This document shows positions 43,061 through 52,307 of a stretch of 64,000 bases of DNA, one piece after another; the stretch's first letter is position 1; each line of letters starts with the position of its first letter. Source of the DNA: Rhodobiaceae bacterium UBA7804 (GTDB lineage: Bacteria; Pseudomonadota; Alphaproteobacteria; Parvibaculales; Parvibaculaceae); NCBI GenBank assembly GCA_002480495.1, contig DLCG01000002.1:1-64000 (forward strand), written 5' to 3'. The notes beneath the pieces were generated by a model, which did not search any database, was not told the origin of the DNA, and saw only the letters and a program-made list of their open reading frames with translations. Made by a program: the position numbers and the translations under genes.

Positions 43061-45348
43061 CGCGCCCGCCTTGCCCATGCGGTTGCCGACCAGTGCCGCC
43101 TGAGCCACCAGAGAGCGGAGAGCGCCATGCCGACAAGCAGCGCAAGTATCCCGCTATGGATCAGCGCGGGCGCATCGGTTGCCGTCTGCGGCAGGGAGAG
43201 CGAGACGGGCTGCAGGCCACCCGCATCGGCCTGAGGAGGAGGCGCGGGCGCGTAGGAGGCGAAGGCCATTACACCCTGCTTCATCTGCGCGCGCTGGCTC
43301 GCGGGAATGGTCTGCTCGCCGAAGACCTTGTCGTAGTCCCAGCCTTCGGGAAGGTTCACCGGCATGTCCTTCGAGGTGAGCTTCTCGCCATCCGGTCGCG
43401 TGGGCGTCACGTCCACGGCGACAAGGCTCGTCAACCGGCTGACGAGATGGTGTTCGAGCGCGACGGCGGTGATCGCCTTGTCGTTCCGTTCCCAATCGCC
43501 TTCGATGCGCGCATCGGCTTCGAGCTGCTCGATCTTGCGGCGGGCCCAGAGTTTGCCGATGCCCGGCCGGGGCTCGCCCTTGTCGAGCGACATACGCACT
43601 TCCCAGGGTTCGCCGGCCACCTCACCCTTGAGGGTGAGCGTGCCTTTCGCTTCGGGCATGCGCGCGGAGAGGACGACAGGCTCGCCCTTGTAGAGATCGG
43701 GGACAGGGTTCGGCCAGCTTTCCGTGGTCCGGCTATCCGGCCAGGTCGCGATTATGTCGGTCATCACCGGGTTGCCGAGCTTTTCGAAGAGCTCGCTCAT
43801 CCGCTCCACGACCTGCTGCTCATTGCCGATATGCGTGAAGGTGCCGCGGCCCGCTTCCGACGCGCGCGTCATGAAGTAGGAGTTCGGCGCCGACCCGATG
43901 CCGACCGTGAAGAGGCGCGAACGGCCGAGATTGGATGTAATCTCGCTGAAGAGTTCGCGCTCGTTGGTGATCGCGCCATCGGTCAGGAAGACGACTTGAC
44001 GGACACGATCCTCATTACCTGACCGGCGGTCAGTCAGTGCGGCGCGAAGCGCGGGCAGCATTTCGGTGCCGCCATTTGCTTCCAGACCCTTCACGAATTT
44101 CTTCGCGACGGCGAGGTTTTCGCCATGCGCGGGAACGGCATCCGGGAAGAGCACGGTCAACGTGTCGTCGAAACGGATCACGTTGAAGGTGTCGCCGGGC
44201 TTCAGCCGGTCGAGCGCCCAGAGCAGGCTTTCCTTCGCCTGATCCATCGAGGGACCGGACATGGAGCCGGAATTGTCGATGACGAAGATCGCCTCGCGCG
44301 GCTTTGCTTCCGGCTGCACGTCGCCCGAGGGCGGCGTCAGCATGACGAGAAGATAGTCCTCCTTGCCGACCCGTTCGCGGAAGAGGGCGGCGGTCGGAGC
44401 CTTTGTGGCTGCAGGCTTCCAGGTGAGTTCGAAATCCTTGTTCGCCGGGACGAGTTCATCCTTCAGGGCGATGGTGGCGGCGCGCTTGCCGTCGCGTTCG
44501 ATCATCACCTCGTGGTGGGGGCTCGCGACGTCGCCGAGCGGAAAGCCCGCATCGAGCGAAACCTTGAGGCTGACCGGGTTCACGTTCCCCATTTCGGGAC
44601 GAAGCACGGGCGGCTGTTCAAGCGTGTCGTCCCGCTCCGGCGGAAGGACGTCGCCCCAGCCACTGCTGCCCGGTTCGAAATCGACAAATTGGGGGTTCGC
44701 CTCCTTCGGCGTGTAGCGCGGTGCAACGACCATCGGGAAGCGGAGCGAGAAGGTGTCGCCGTCGCGGCGCGCCGTCTGCAGATATTCGATCTGGACGACG
44801 ATGGTTTCGCCCGGCCCGATATTCGCGACGGAATTGGTGAAGACGTTCGGGCGCTGCTGCTCGACGAGGCTCGCCTTCTTTCCGTCGGCCTTGGCCTCCT
44901 CGTAGATCTGGCGCGCTTCCTCCTTCTCCTTGATCTTGCCTTCGATGACGCGGTCGCCGATCACCATCTTCAGCGTGTCGACGGCCGAATCCTCCGGCAG
45001 CGGGAAAATGTATTTGCCCTCGACCCAGCCATCGCCGGGATTGATGAAGCGCTGCGTCACGCGGGCCCGCGCGATGGGGCCGGAGACGTCGATCTTCACA
45101 TCGGTGGCGAGCAGCGGCGCGGGCACATACTTGCCGGGCTCCGTGGATTTGAAGAGCAGCGCGCCGCTCTCGATGTCGCCCAGCGTGACGAGGCCCGCAG
45201 GCACAGGCGCGGTTTCCGCCCGCGTGTGGCGAATGAAGCCCGCGAGCAGAAGGAGAACGAGACAGGCAAAGGTCAGAAAGAATGCAAGCGAATGGGACCA
45301 GCCGCGCGGCCGCGCCGCTCCGGCTGTGTAGCGATCGATGATGGACAT
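43057..45348 (-). CDS. Marine-proteobacterial-type sortase target protein (VIT + vWA)
   Basis: 763 residues. Signal/anchor helix (about 20-38), VIT domain (about 75-205), vWA domain with MIDAS site DNSGSMSG (about 357-364), and a C-terminal sorting signal LPQTA (about 715) followed by a hydrophobic helix and a tail of Arg residues. Related to inter-alpha-trypsin-inhibitor heavy chains. Presumed attached to an envelope component by the partner sortase (4-bp overlap). Shine-Dalgarno GGGGAAA before ATG 45348. Confidence 0.93.
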   Translation of the reverse strand: MSIIDRYTAGAARPRGWSHSLAFFLTFACLVLLLLAGFIRHTRAETAPVPAGLVTLGDIESGALLFKSTEPGKYVPAPLLATDVKIDVSGPIARARVTQRFINPGDGWVEGKYIFPLPEDSAVDTLKMVIGDRVIEGKIKEKEEARQIYEEAKADGKKASLVEQQRPNVFTNSVANIGPGETIVVQIEYLQTARRDGDTFSLRFPMVVAPRYTPKEANPQFVDFEPGSSGWGDVLPPERDDTLEQPPVLRPEMGNVNPVSLKVSLDAGFPLGDVASPHHEVMIERDGKRAATIALKDELVPANKDFELTWKPAATKAPTAALFRERVGKEDYLLVMLTPPSGDVQPEAKPREAIFVIDNSGSMSGPSMDQAKESLLWALDRLKPGDTFNVIRFDDTLTVLFPDAVPAHGENLAVAKKFVKGLEANGGTEMLPALRAALTDRRSGNEDRVRQVVFLTDGAITNERELFSEITSNLGRSRLFTVGIGSAPNSYFMTRASEAGRGTFTHIGNEQQVVERMSELFEKLGNPVMTDIIATWPDSRTTESWPNPVPDLYKGEPVVLSARMPEAKGTLTLKGEVAGEPWEVRMSLDKGEPRPGIGKLWARRKIEQLEADARIEGDWERNDKAITAVALEHHLVSRLTSLVAVDVTPTRPDGEKLTSKDMPVNLPEGWDYDKVFGEQTIPASQRAQMKQGVMAFASYAPAPPPQADAGGLQPVSLSLPQTATDAPALIHSGILALLVGMALSALWWLRRHWSATAWARRAR

Positions 45349-45523
45349 GGCATTTCCCCGCGTTTCAGGACGGCCCGAGGCAAGCCCTCCTCAGGCGGAC
45401 AAAGTGTCGCGGGGAAATGGGGCGGAAGGGGTCACGAAAGGGGACGAGAGCGGACCGATTTTGGGGCCATTTTGTGTCACACCGACTCACACGGCCTGAA
45501 TCGTCCGCCTACGGACGCGGGAA

Positions 45524-46132
45524 TCAGGGCCGCCAGTCCATCGGCACATGGTTTGGCTGAGCGGAGAGCCGCGCCATCCAGCCTTTTATCGCCCCATAGG
45601 GTGACAGATCGAAGCCGCCCTCATGCGCCACATGCGTGTAGGCATAAAGCGCAATGTCGGCGATGGAGCAGTCGTCGCCTGCGAACCATTCCCTGGCTGA
45701 GAGGTGGCGCTCCATCACGGCTAGGGCCTGATATCCGCGCTCGTGCCATTCGGGAAAGCGGTCCTTCTTCTCCTCGCGGCCGCCCGGCTTGATCGAATGC
45801 CAGAAGCGGGCGACGGCAATGTAGGGCTCGTGGCTGTATTGCTCGAAGAACATCCATTGCAGCGCCTGCGCCCGCGCGAAGCGGTCTTCCGGCAGAAGGG
45901 GCGTACCCTCCGCGAGGTAGAACATGATGGCGTTGGATTCGGCCAGTATGCGGCCATCCTCGAATTCGACCATCGGTACGCGGCCGTTCGGATTGCGCCT
46001 GAGGAAGTCTTCCGAACGGCTTTCGCCCTTGAGAATATCGATGTCGACGAGTTCGAGCGGGAGCCCCAGCATGTGTGCGGTGAGGCGCACCTTGTAGCAA
46101 TTGCCACTGTCCTGCATCTGGTAGAGGCGCAT
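45524..46132 (-). CDS. Glutathione S-transferase family protein
   Basis: 202 residues. Thioredoxin-fold N domain (YQMQDSGNCYKVRLTAHMLG, then GRVPMVEFEDGRILAESNAI with the glutathione-binding Glu-Ser) and an all-helical C domain (DDCSIADIALYAYTHVA). Cytosolic detoxification. It starts 9 bp after the MocR regulator and is probably co-transcribed with it. Confidence 0.92.
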   Translation of the reverse strand: MRLYQMQDSGNCYKVRLTAHMLGLPLELVDIDILKGESRSEDFLRRNPNGRVPMVEFEDGRILAESNAIMFYLAEGTPLLPEDRFARAQALQWMFFEQYSHEPYIAVARFWHSIKPGGREEKKDRFPEWHERGYQALAVMERHLSAREWFAGDDCSIADIALYAYTHVAHEGGFDLSPYGAIKGWMARLSAQPNHVPMDWRP

Positions 46133-46141
46133 GGATGTCCC

Positions 46142-47653
46142 TCAGGGAAAGCGGGGCGCGCCGGCGGCATGAAGGACGCCCGCCAGACTTGCCGCCGCAT
46201 GTTTGAGTTCCGCCTCGGGTACCGAGGCGTAGCCCATATAAAGGCCCGGCCGGCCTTCTTCCAGCCGGTAAAAGGAGAGGGGGCTCACATGAAGCCCGGC
46301 TTTCGCTGCTTCTTCGCAGATGGCTCCGTCGTTGGCGCCATCCGCAAGAAAGGCCGAAAGCTGGAGGCCGCCCTCTCCGGGCGCGGCGCGGAGGTAAGGC
46401 GAGAGCTCGTTCTCGAGCGCCGAGAGGACGATGGAGCGGCGTTCCGCATAGAGGGAGCGCATGCGCCGCACATGGCTTCCGTAATGGCCTTCGCCGATGA
46501 AATCGGCCAATGCAGCCTGCAGGCTCGCGGGAGGGACATGGCCGGTGATGCGGATGGCGGTGCCGAAGGCATCGACGAGATGTTTCGGCACGATCAGATA
46601 GCCGATCTTCAGTGCGGGGAAGAGGGTCTTCGCGAAGGTGCCCATGTAGATGACGCTTTCCGTGCGGTCGAGGCCCTGAAGCGAGGGCACGGGGCGGCCC
46701 TGATAGCGGTACTCGCTGTCGTAATCGTCCTCGATAATCCAGGCGCCGCATTTCCCCGCATGGTCGAGGAGGGCGAGGCGGCGCTGCAGCGACAACGTCG
46801 CGCCGAGCGGGAACTGGTGCGAGGGCGTGACATGGACGAGGCGCGGCGAAGGCTGCCGGGCGATGCCCGCGACGATGTCGATGCCTTCCCCGTCCACGGG
46901 GACCGGAACGAGCGTCGCGCCCGCGCCAAGCAGTGCACCGCGCGCGCCGAGATAGCCCGGCTCCTCCACCCAGACGGGATCGCCCGGATCGAGCAGCATG
47001 CGGGCGGCGAGATCGAGCGCGCCTTGCGCGCCGGTGGTGACGATGACCTGATCGGCGGTGCATACGACGCCGCGTGCCGCACCGGCATATGTTGCGATGG
47101 CCCGTCTGAGAGCGGGAAGACCGATGCCGGTTTCATAGCCGAAGAGGCTGCTGCGCGTTTCGCGGCTGTGCCTGGCGACGAGGCGGCTCCAGAGCATGGC
47201 CGGAAAAAGGTCGAGGGCGGGCAGGCCGTGCTGGAAGGCGCGGCCCTTTCCGCGCGTGTAGCCCACGGCCAGGCGCTTCGTGGCCGAGAGACTGTCTCCG
47301 CGATGCGAAAGGCTGCGCCTTGCGGCTTTGCTGCCACGCTCGCTCCGCTGGCGCTTCGAGCGGCGGTCGAGAAGCAGCAGGTTGTCGGGCAGGAGCGCCG
47401 CGACCTGTGTGCCCGAGCCGACCTGTCCTTCCAGATAGCCTTCGGCGGTGAGTTGCTCGTAGGCGGCGAGCACCGTGTTCCGCCCCACGGCGAGCTCGCC
47501 TGCGAGCATCCGCGTCGAGGGCAGGCGGGCGCCCGGATGGAGGCGGCCATCGAGGATCGCCTCGCGCAAGGCGTCATAGAGCTGCCGGTAGAGCGGGCGG
47601 CCGGCATCGCCGTCTAGCGAGATGGTGCCGAGCGGCAAGGGGCTGGCGGGCAT
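46142..47653 (-). CDS. MocR/PdxR-type regulator (GntR HTH fused to class I aminotransferase domain)
   Basis: 503 residues. GntR winged helix (about 15-80: LYRQLYDALREAILDGRLHP then LPSTRMLAGELAVGRNTVLAAYE) joined to an aminotransferase-fold domain with the PLP lysine in TFAKTLFPALKIGY and IIEDDYDSEYRY. These proteins sense PLP or amino acids. Divergent from a PNPOx-like gene, 126 bp away, which is its most likely target; the ATGGACC and GGGCCAAT motifs near 47711-47733 may belong to its operator. Confidence 0.93.
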   Translation of the reverse strand: MPASPLPLGTISLDGDAGRPLYRQLYDALREAILDGRLHPGARLPSTRMLAGELAVGRNTVLAAYEQLTAEGYLEGQVGSGTQVAALLPDNLLLLDRRSKRQRSERGSKAARRSLSHRGDSLSATKRLAVGYTRGKGRAFQHGLPALDLFPAMLWSRLVARHSRETRSSLFGYETGIGLPALRRAIATYAGAARGVVCTADQVIVTTGAQGALDLAARMLLDPGDPVWVEEPGYLGARGALLGAGATLVPVPVDGEGIDIVAGIARQPSPRLVHVTPSHQFPLGATLSLQRRLALLDHAGKCGAWIIEDDYDSEYRYQGRPVPSLQGLDRTESVIYMGTFAKTLFPALKIGYLIVPKHLVDAFGTAIRITGHVPPASLQAALADFIGEGHYGSHVRRMRSLYAERRSIVLSALENELSPYLRAAPGEGGLQLSAFLADGANDGAICEEAAKAGLHVSPLSFYRLEEGRPGLYMGYASVPEAELKHAAASLAGVLHAAGAPRFP

Positions 47654-47779
47654 GGGCGCGTCTCCGCGTGTAATCGATCTCCGTGAACTGGCTCCATCGT
47701 ATTTCCATCAATGGACCTTTCGATAGGGCCAATTTGTGCAAATAGTCCGGGCCGCAGGTGATGGAGCCGGAGATACAAG

Positions 47780-48397
47780 ATGAGCGACTATCAGACTTCA
47801 GACCCTTTCAGGGTGAGGCAGGCGCCGAAGCGGGCCTCCTACGATCGCGAGACAGTCCACGCCATTCTGGATGCGGGATATGTGGCGCATGTCGCCTTCA
47901 CGACCGAGGCGGGGCCGGTGGCGCTGCCCATGTTCTATGTGCGCGACGGCGAGAGCGTGCTCGTTCACGGCTCGCGGAAAAGCCGCTTCATGCGGCATCT
48001 TTCCGGGGGAAAGCCGGTCTGCCTGACGGTGACGCATGTGGACGGACTGGTGCTGGCGCGCTCGGCCTTTCATCATTCGATGAACTACCGCTCGGTGATG
48101 GCGCATGGCGTGCCCGAGGTGGTGGCGGAGGAGGGTGAGAAGACGCGGGTGCTGGATCTTTTCACGCGCAAGGTGCGGGAGGGACGGCCTTACGACATCC
48201 GGCCGACCAATGCGCAGGAGGCGAAGGCGACGACCGTACTGCGGCTCCCGCTTCTCGAAGTAGCGGCAAAGATCAGGACCGGCGGGCCGATCGACGATGC
48301 CGAAGACATGGATCTGCCGGTCTGGGCGGGCGTCATCCCGATGCAGGTCACATTCGGCGAACCCGTGCGCGATATCGCGCCGGTTGCGGCGGAGTAA
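47780..48397 (+). CDS. Pyridoxamine 5'-phosphate oxidase-like FMN-binding protein
   Basis: 205 residues. Split-barrel flavin-binding fold: AYVAHVAFTTEAGPV-like start (GYVAHVAFTTEAGPVALPM), GSRKSRFMRHLSGG, LARSAFHHSMNYRSVM and KTRVLDLFTRKV. The pattern is the flavin-nucleotide-binding family near PNPOx, not classical PdxH. Divergent from a PdxR/MocR regulator, which suggests a link to vitamin B6 or redox stress. The next gene starts 5 bp downstream. Confidence 0.88.
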   Translation: MSDYQTSDPFRVRQAPKRASYDRETVHAILDAGYVAHVAFTTEAGPVALPMFYVRDGESVLVHGSRKSRFMRHLSGGKPVCLTVTHVDGLVLARSAFHHSMNYRSVMAHGVPEVVAEEGEKTRVLDLFTRKVREGRPYDIRPTNAQEAKATTVLRLPLLEVAAKIRTGGPIDDAEDMDLPVWAGVIPMQVTFGEPVRDIAPVAAE

Positions 48398-48402
48398 GCG
48401 GC

Positions 48403-48777
48403 ATGCAAGGCATCGCTATCGGCGTCATTTTCGTCCTGACCGGTCTTCTCAACCTCTATCCGGCCATAGGCGCGCTGGGGGGCAAGCAATTGAAGGGGCT
48501 TTACGGTCTGCGCTTCGAGGACCCGAACCTCTTGACCCTGATGCAGCATCGGGCGGTCATGCTGGGGCTCCTCGGTCTTTTCCTGATCGCTGCGGCCTTC
48601 CGGCGCGAGCTGCAACCGGCGGGGTTTCTGCTCGGCTTTGCGAGCATGCTGTCCTTCACCGCTTTCGCCTGGCTTCAGGAGGAGCCGAACCGCTTCATTT
48701 CGAAGGTGGCAGTGGCGGATGTTGCCGGTTCGGTCCTCCTTCTCATTGCCCTCGTCCTTTATTGTCGCGGTACATAG
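48403..48777 (+). CDS. Small four-helix membrane protein
   Basis: 124 residues. Four hydrophobic helices (about 2-24, 52-65, 71-88, 101-119). Starts with a membrane segment (IAIGVIFVLTGLLNLYPAIGA). The start is 5 bp after the PNPOx-like stop, so the two are co-transcribed. No catalytic motif; function unknown. Confidence 0.8.
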   Translation: MQGIAIGVIFVLTGLLNLYPAIGALGGKQLKGLYGLRFEDPNLLTLMQHRAVMLGLLGLFLIAAAFRRELQPAGFLLGFASMLSFTAFAWLQEEPNRFISKVAVADVAGSVLLLIALVLYCRGT

Positions 48778-48780
48778 GAA

Positions 48781-48803
48781 GCCTGTTGCGCCTGCGAACA
48801 GGC
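48781..48803 (+). terminator. Hairpin after the small membrane gene (weak terminator candidate)
   Basis: GCCTGTT (48781-48787) pairs with AACAGGC (48797-48803) around a 9-base GC-rich loop. It starts 3 bp after the stop codon. No T tract follows, so intrinsic termination is doubtful. Confidence 0.45.
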
Positions 48804-48853
48804 GGGCTTAGGTTGCGCCCGTTTCCTGTTCGCCCCTCCATGGAGATTGAAAA

Positions 48854-50056
48854 ATGGGCTTTATCTCGGACGCGCTCAACCGCATTCAGCCGTCGGCAAC
48901 CATTGCCGCCACGCAGAAAGCGCGCGACCTGAAAGCCCTCGGCCGCGACGTGATCTCGCTTGCGGCCGGCGAGCCCGACTTCGACACGCCCGACAACATC
49001 AAGGAAGCCGCGATCAAGGCGATCCGCGAGGGCAAGACGAAGTATACGGCAGTCGACGGCATTCCCGAGCTCAAGCAGGCGATCTGCGCGAAGTTCAAGC
49101 GCGAGAACAATCTCGACTACGGGCCGCAGCAGGCCTTCGTCGCGCCGGGCGGCAAGCCGATCATCTTCAACGCGATGATCGCGACGCTGAACCCCGGCGA
49201 CGAGGTGATCATTCCCGCGCCCTACTGGGTGTCCTATCCGGACATCGTGCTGCTCGCGGGCGGCACGCCCGTGTCCATCGAGACGCGGCTCGAGGACGGC
49301 TTCAAGCTGCAGCCCGAAGCGCTGGAAAAGGCGATCACGGAGAAGACCAAGTGGGTCATCTTCAACTCGCCCTCGAACCCCTCCGGGGCGGCCTATACGG
49401 CGGCCGAACTGAAGAAGCTCACCGATGTGCTGATGAAGCATCCGCATGTGTGGATCCTGTCGGACGACATGTATGAGCACCTGACATATGACGGCTTCAA
49501 GTTCGCGACGCCGGCCGAGGTCGAGCCCGGGCTTTACGAGCGCACGCTCACGATGAACGGCGTTTCGAAGGCCTATGCGATGACGGGCTGGCGCATCGGC
49601 TATTGCGCGGGGCCGGAGCCGCTGATCAAGGCGATGACGAAGGTGCAGAGCCAGTCGACATCGAACCCGACCTCGATCAGTCAGTATGCGGCGGTCGAGG
49701 CGCTGAACGGGCCACAGGACTTCATTCCCGAGCGGGCGAAAGTGTTCAAGGAGCGGCGCGACCTCGTCGTCTCCATGCTCAATCAGGCGAAGGGCATCAA
49801 GTGCCCGACACCGGAAGGCGCCTTCTACGTCTATCCCTCCTGCGAGGGCTGCATCGGCAAGACGACGACCGATGGCAAGGTGATCGAGACGGACGAGGAC
49901 TTCGCGATGGCGCTGATCGAGGCGGAAGGCATCTCCGTCGTGCATGGCGCGGCGTTCGGCCTTTCGCCCTTCTTTCGGATTTCCTATGCGACGTCCACGG
50001 AAGAGCTGACGGATGCCTGCGAACGCATCCAGCGATTCTGCGCGAGCCTGCGCTGA
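48854..50056 (+). CDS. Aspartate aminotransferase (class I, subgroup Ib)
   Basis: 400 residues. Aspartate + 2-oxoglutarate to oxaloacetate + glutamate; many alphaproteobacterial relatives also use prephenate. Starts MGFISDALNRIQPS; PNPSGA region NSPSNPSGAAYT; PLP lysine 239 in GVSKAYAMTGWRIGY; substrate Arg near the C terminus in PFFRISYATS. Single gene with a strong terminator right after the stop. Confidence 0.95.
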   Translation: MGFISDALNRIQPSATIAATQKARDLKALGRDVISLAAGEPDFDTPDNIKEAAIKAIREGKTKYTAVDGIPELKQAICAKFKRENNLDYGPQQAFVAPGGKPIIFNAMIATLNPGDEVIIPAPYWVSYPDIVLLAGGTPVSIETRLEDGFKLQPEALEKAITEKTKWVIFNSPSNPSGAAYTAAELKKLTDVLMKHPHVWILSDDMYEHLTYDGFKFATPAEVEPGLYERTLTMNGVSKAYAMTGWRIGYCAGPEPLIKAMTKVQSQSTSNPTSISQYAAVEALNGPQDFIPERAKVFKERRDLVVSMLNQAKGIKCPTPEGAFYVYPSCEGCIGKTTTDGKVIETDEDFAMALIEAEGISVVHGAAFGLSPFFRISYATSTEELTDACERIQRFCASLR

Positions 50057-50079
50057 ACCGATCGAACATGAATGTGGAA

Positions 50080-50104
50080 AGGGCCCCGAAGCGGGGCCCT
50101 TTTT
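50080..50104 (+). terminator. Intrinsic terminator of the aspartate aminotransferase gene
   Basis: Stem AGGGCCCCG (50080-50088) and CGGGGCCCT (50092-50100) with an AAG loop and five T residues. The convergent M48 protease gene ends at 50111, so the stem could also serve it. Confidence 0.93.
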
Positions 50105-50110
50105 CGTTTG

Positions 50111-50923
50111 TCAGACCTGATAGCCCATCTGCCGCAATTGCTGGGTGAGGGCCGCAATCCGCGTCTGGTCCGAGGGGTGGGTCGACATGAATTCGGGTGG
50201 CGGTGCCTTACTGCCGCGCTGGGCGGTCATGTTCTGCCAGAAGCGGAGCGACTGACGCGGATCGAAGCCGCTCTTCTGCATGTAGACGACGCCGAGCCGG
50301 TCCGCCTCCAGCTCATGGGTGCGGGAGTAGGGCAAAAGGATGCCGAACTGAACGCCCGCGCCGAGGACAGCGGCGATGGTGCCTGCGCCACCTACATCGC
50401 CCGCCTGGAGCGCAACCTGCGCCGCCTGCATGCCGACGCCCGCGGCGACCTGCTGGCTGTAGCGCTCCGCCGAGTGCCGCGCCGCGACATGGCCGATCTC
50501 GTGGCCGAGCACGGTCGCAAGCTGATCGTCATTTTCCATCCGCTTGAAGATGCCTTCATAGAAGCCGACCTTGCCGCCCGGCAGCACGAAGGCATTTGCC
50601 TCCTCGCCCTGGAAGACAGTGTATTCCCAGGGTTGCCTCTGAAGTCCTGCCGCCGTGACGAGAGGCGGCCCGACCTTTTCCAGCCGCCTTTTCAGCGAAT
50701 TATTTTTGGAAACTTTTTGCTCCTTGCGGATTTGATTCCATGCAGAGGCGGAAAGCTGGGTGATCTGGGCTTCGGAGACGAGCAGCAATTGCTGTCTGCC
50801 GAGGGTCGGATTCTGGACGCATCCCGAAAGCGCGACGATATAGCCTGCAGCCAGGCCCTTCACGAGCTGGCGTCTATTGAGTTCAATGGGTTTCTGATCG
50901 AGAAACCTGATCGGCGCGTCCAT
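50111..50923 (-). CDS. M48 family zinc metalloprotease, lipoprotein
   Basis: 270 residues. The N terminus has NRRQLVKGLAAGYIVALSGC: a twin-arginine-like pair and lipobox LSGC (Cys35). Catalytic HEIGH (141-145) and third ligand Glu in HELEADRLG. Periplasmic, probably outer-membrane-associated, like LoiP/BepA-type proteases that clear misfolded envelope proteins. Convergent with the aminotransferase gene, divergent from dps. Confidence 0.92.
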   Translation of the reverse strand: MDAPIRFLDQKPIELNRRQLVKGLAAGYIVALSGCVQNPTLGRQQLLLVSEAQITQLSASAWNQIRKEQKVSKNNSLKRRLEKVGPPLVTAAGLQRQPWEYTVFQGEEANAFVLPGGKVGFYEGIFKRMENDDQLATVLGHEIGHVAARHSAERYSQQVAAGVGMQAAQVALQAGDVGGAGTIAAVLGAGVQFGILLPYSRTHELEADRLGVVYMQKSGFDPRQSLRFWQNMTAQRGSKAPPPEFMSTHPSDQTRIAALTQQLRQMGYQV

Positions 50924-51013
50924 TTTTCTTCTCCGCTGCGGGGGAAATGATCATTCCCAGTTTAGGACAGGCAGGCCTCAGCGGTAAGCGCAGGTCGGGA
51001 AAAAGATCGGCAA

Positions 51014-51038
51014 ATAAATTAGAATTATTCTAATTTAT
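51014..51038. promoter_or_regulatory. Irr-type iron control element (ICE) upstream of dps
   Basis: Perfect 25-bp palindrome centred at 51026; the core TTAGAA-TTA-TTCTAA (51019-51033) matches the Irr consensus TTTAGAA-N3-TTCTAAA except for the outermost base on each side. It sits just upstream of TTGCAT (51040-51045) and TATGTT (51062-51067), a plausible -35/-10 pair at 16-bp spacing. It should make dps iron-responsive. Confidence 0.8.
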
Positions 51039-51097
51039 CTTGCATTTTCCTGATTATGAACTATGTTTATCTCGAACATGAACCAAGGAGGTGTGAC

Positions 51098-51565
51098 GTG
51101 AAAGTCGATACAGGCATCGCAGCGAATGACAGGAACGATATTGCCGAAGGGCTCTCGCGCGTGCTGGCGGACACCTACACGCTCTATCTGAAGACGCATC
51201 AGTATCACTGGAATGTGACGGGTCCCCAGTTCCGCTCGCTTCACCTGATGTTCGAAGAGCAGTACCGCGAACTCTGGGCGGCGACGGACGAAATCGCGGA
51301 GCGCATTCGCGCGCTTGGCGAATTCGCGCCGGGCACCTATGCCGAGTTCACGAAGCTCTCTTCGATCCAGGAAGACAACACCGTGCCGAGCTCGGATCAG
51401 ATGGTGAAGAACCTGGTGAAGGGGCATGAGCAGGTCGTGAAGACCGCGCGGGACCTCTTCAAGGTCGCCGACGAGGCGGGCGACGAAGTGACCGCCGATC
51501 TGATGGTTCAGCGGATGCAGGCAAGCGAGAAGACCGCCTGGATGCTCCGCAGCACGGTCGAGTAA
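51098..51565 (+). CDS. dps: Dps family DNA-binding/ferritin-like protein
   Basis: 155 residues with a GTG start at 51098, chosen for the perfect AAGGAGG at 51085-51091; an in-frame ATG at 51056 lies too far up and overlaps the likely promoter. Four-helix ferritin-like fold: LYLKTHQYHWNVTGPQF (His37 region), then LHLMFEEQYRELWAATDEIA with the ferroxidase acidic residues. Stores iron and protects DNA from peroxide. The Irr-type box upstream suggests regulation by iron or heme status. Confidence 0.94.
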   Translation: MKVDTGIAANDRNDIAEGLSRVLADTYTLYLKTHQYHWNVTGPQFRSLHLMFEEQYRELWAATDEIAERIRALGEFAPGTYAEFTKLSSIQEDNTVPSSDQMVKNLVKGHEQVVKTARDLFKVADEAGDEVTADLMVQRMQASEKTAWMLRSTVE

Positions 51566-51638
51566 GATCGATACCGGTGTAACCGCCGGTCATCAAACGT
51601 GATACCGAAAGCGCCATGATCGCGGCTATAACGCGGTC

Positions 51639-52307
51639 ATGGCGTTTTCCTTTTCTCCCTCCCTTGTCATTTTCGATTGCGACGGCGTGCTGGTGGATAC
51701 GGAGCCGGTGGCGAACCGTGCGCTTGCTCGTGTGCTCGGCGAATGCGGCTTCGAGATTTCCTATGAGGAGTGCAGGCGGCTTTTCGTCGGCCGCACCATG
51801 CAGGCCGTTCAGGATCATGTGGAGAAGGTGACGGGACGCTCTCTCGGAAGCGGCTGGCCGGACCACATCAGGGATGAAACGCTGAAGGCATTCGAAGAGG
51901 GGATCGAGGCAGCGTCGGGCGTCGACCGCGTCATCGCGGAACTCGCCGCGAGGAATATTCCCTACTGCGTCGCCTCGTCCGGCAAATTCGAGAAGATGCG
52001 TTTCACACTCGGAAGGACGGGGCTTCTGACGCATGTCGGCCACGCGCTTTTCAGTGCGGAGGAGGTGGCCCGCGGCAAGCCGGCGCCGGATCTCTTTCTC
52101 CATGCGGCGGCCCGCATGGGCCATGCACCGGCGCGCTGCCTCGTTATCGAAGACAGTGTGCCCGGCGTGCAGGCAGGCGTCGCGGCGGGCATGAAGGTGA
52201 TCGGCTATGCGGGCGATCCGCTCACGGATGCGGAAGCGCTGACACGAGAAGGCGCCCATGTCATCTCCGACATGAACGCCCTATTGAATATTCTATCCGC
52301 GAATTAG
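51639..52307 (+). CDS. HAD-superfamily hydrolase (phosphoglycolate phosphatase / beta-PGM type)
   Basis: 222 residues. Motif I FDCDGVLVDTEP (about 12-23, nucleophile Asp13), motif II CVASSG, motif III lysine in ARGKPAPDLF and motif IV VIEDSVPG. Subclass I cap. Sugar-phosphate phosphatase, substrate not clear. Its end overlaps the convergent sulfotransferase gene by 4 bp. Confidence 0.92.
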   Translation: MAFSFSPSLVIFDCDGVLVDTEPVANRALARVLGECGFEISYEECRRLFVGRTMQAVQDHVEKVTGRSLGSGWPDHIRDETLKAFEEGIEAASGVDRVIAELAARNIPYCVASSGKFEKMRFTLGRTGLLTHVGHALFSAEEVARGKPAPDLFLHAAARMGHAPARCLVIEDSVPGVQAGVAAGMKVIGYAGDPLTDAEALTREGAHVISDMNALLNILSAN

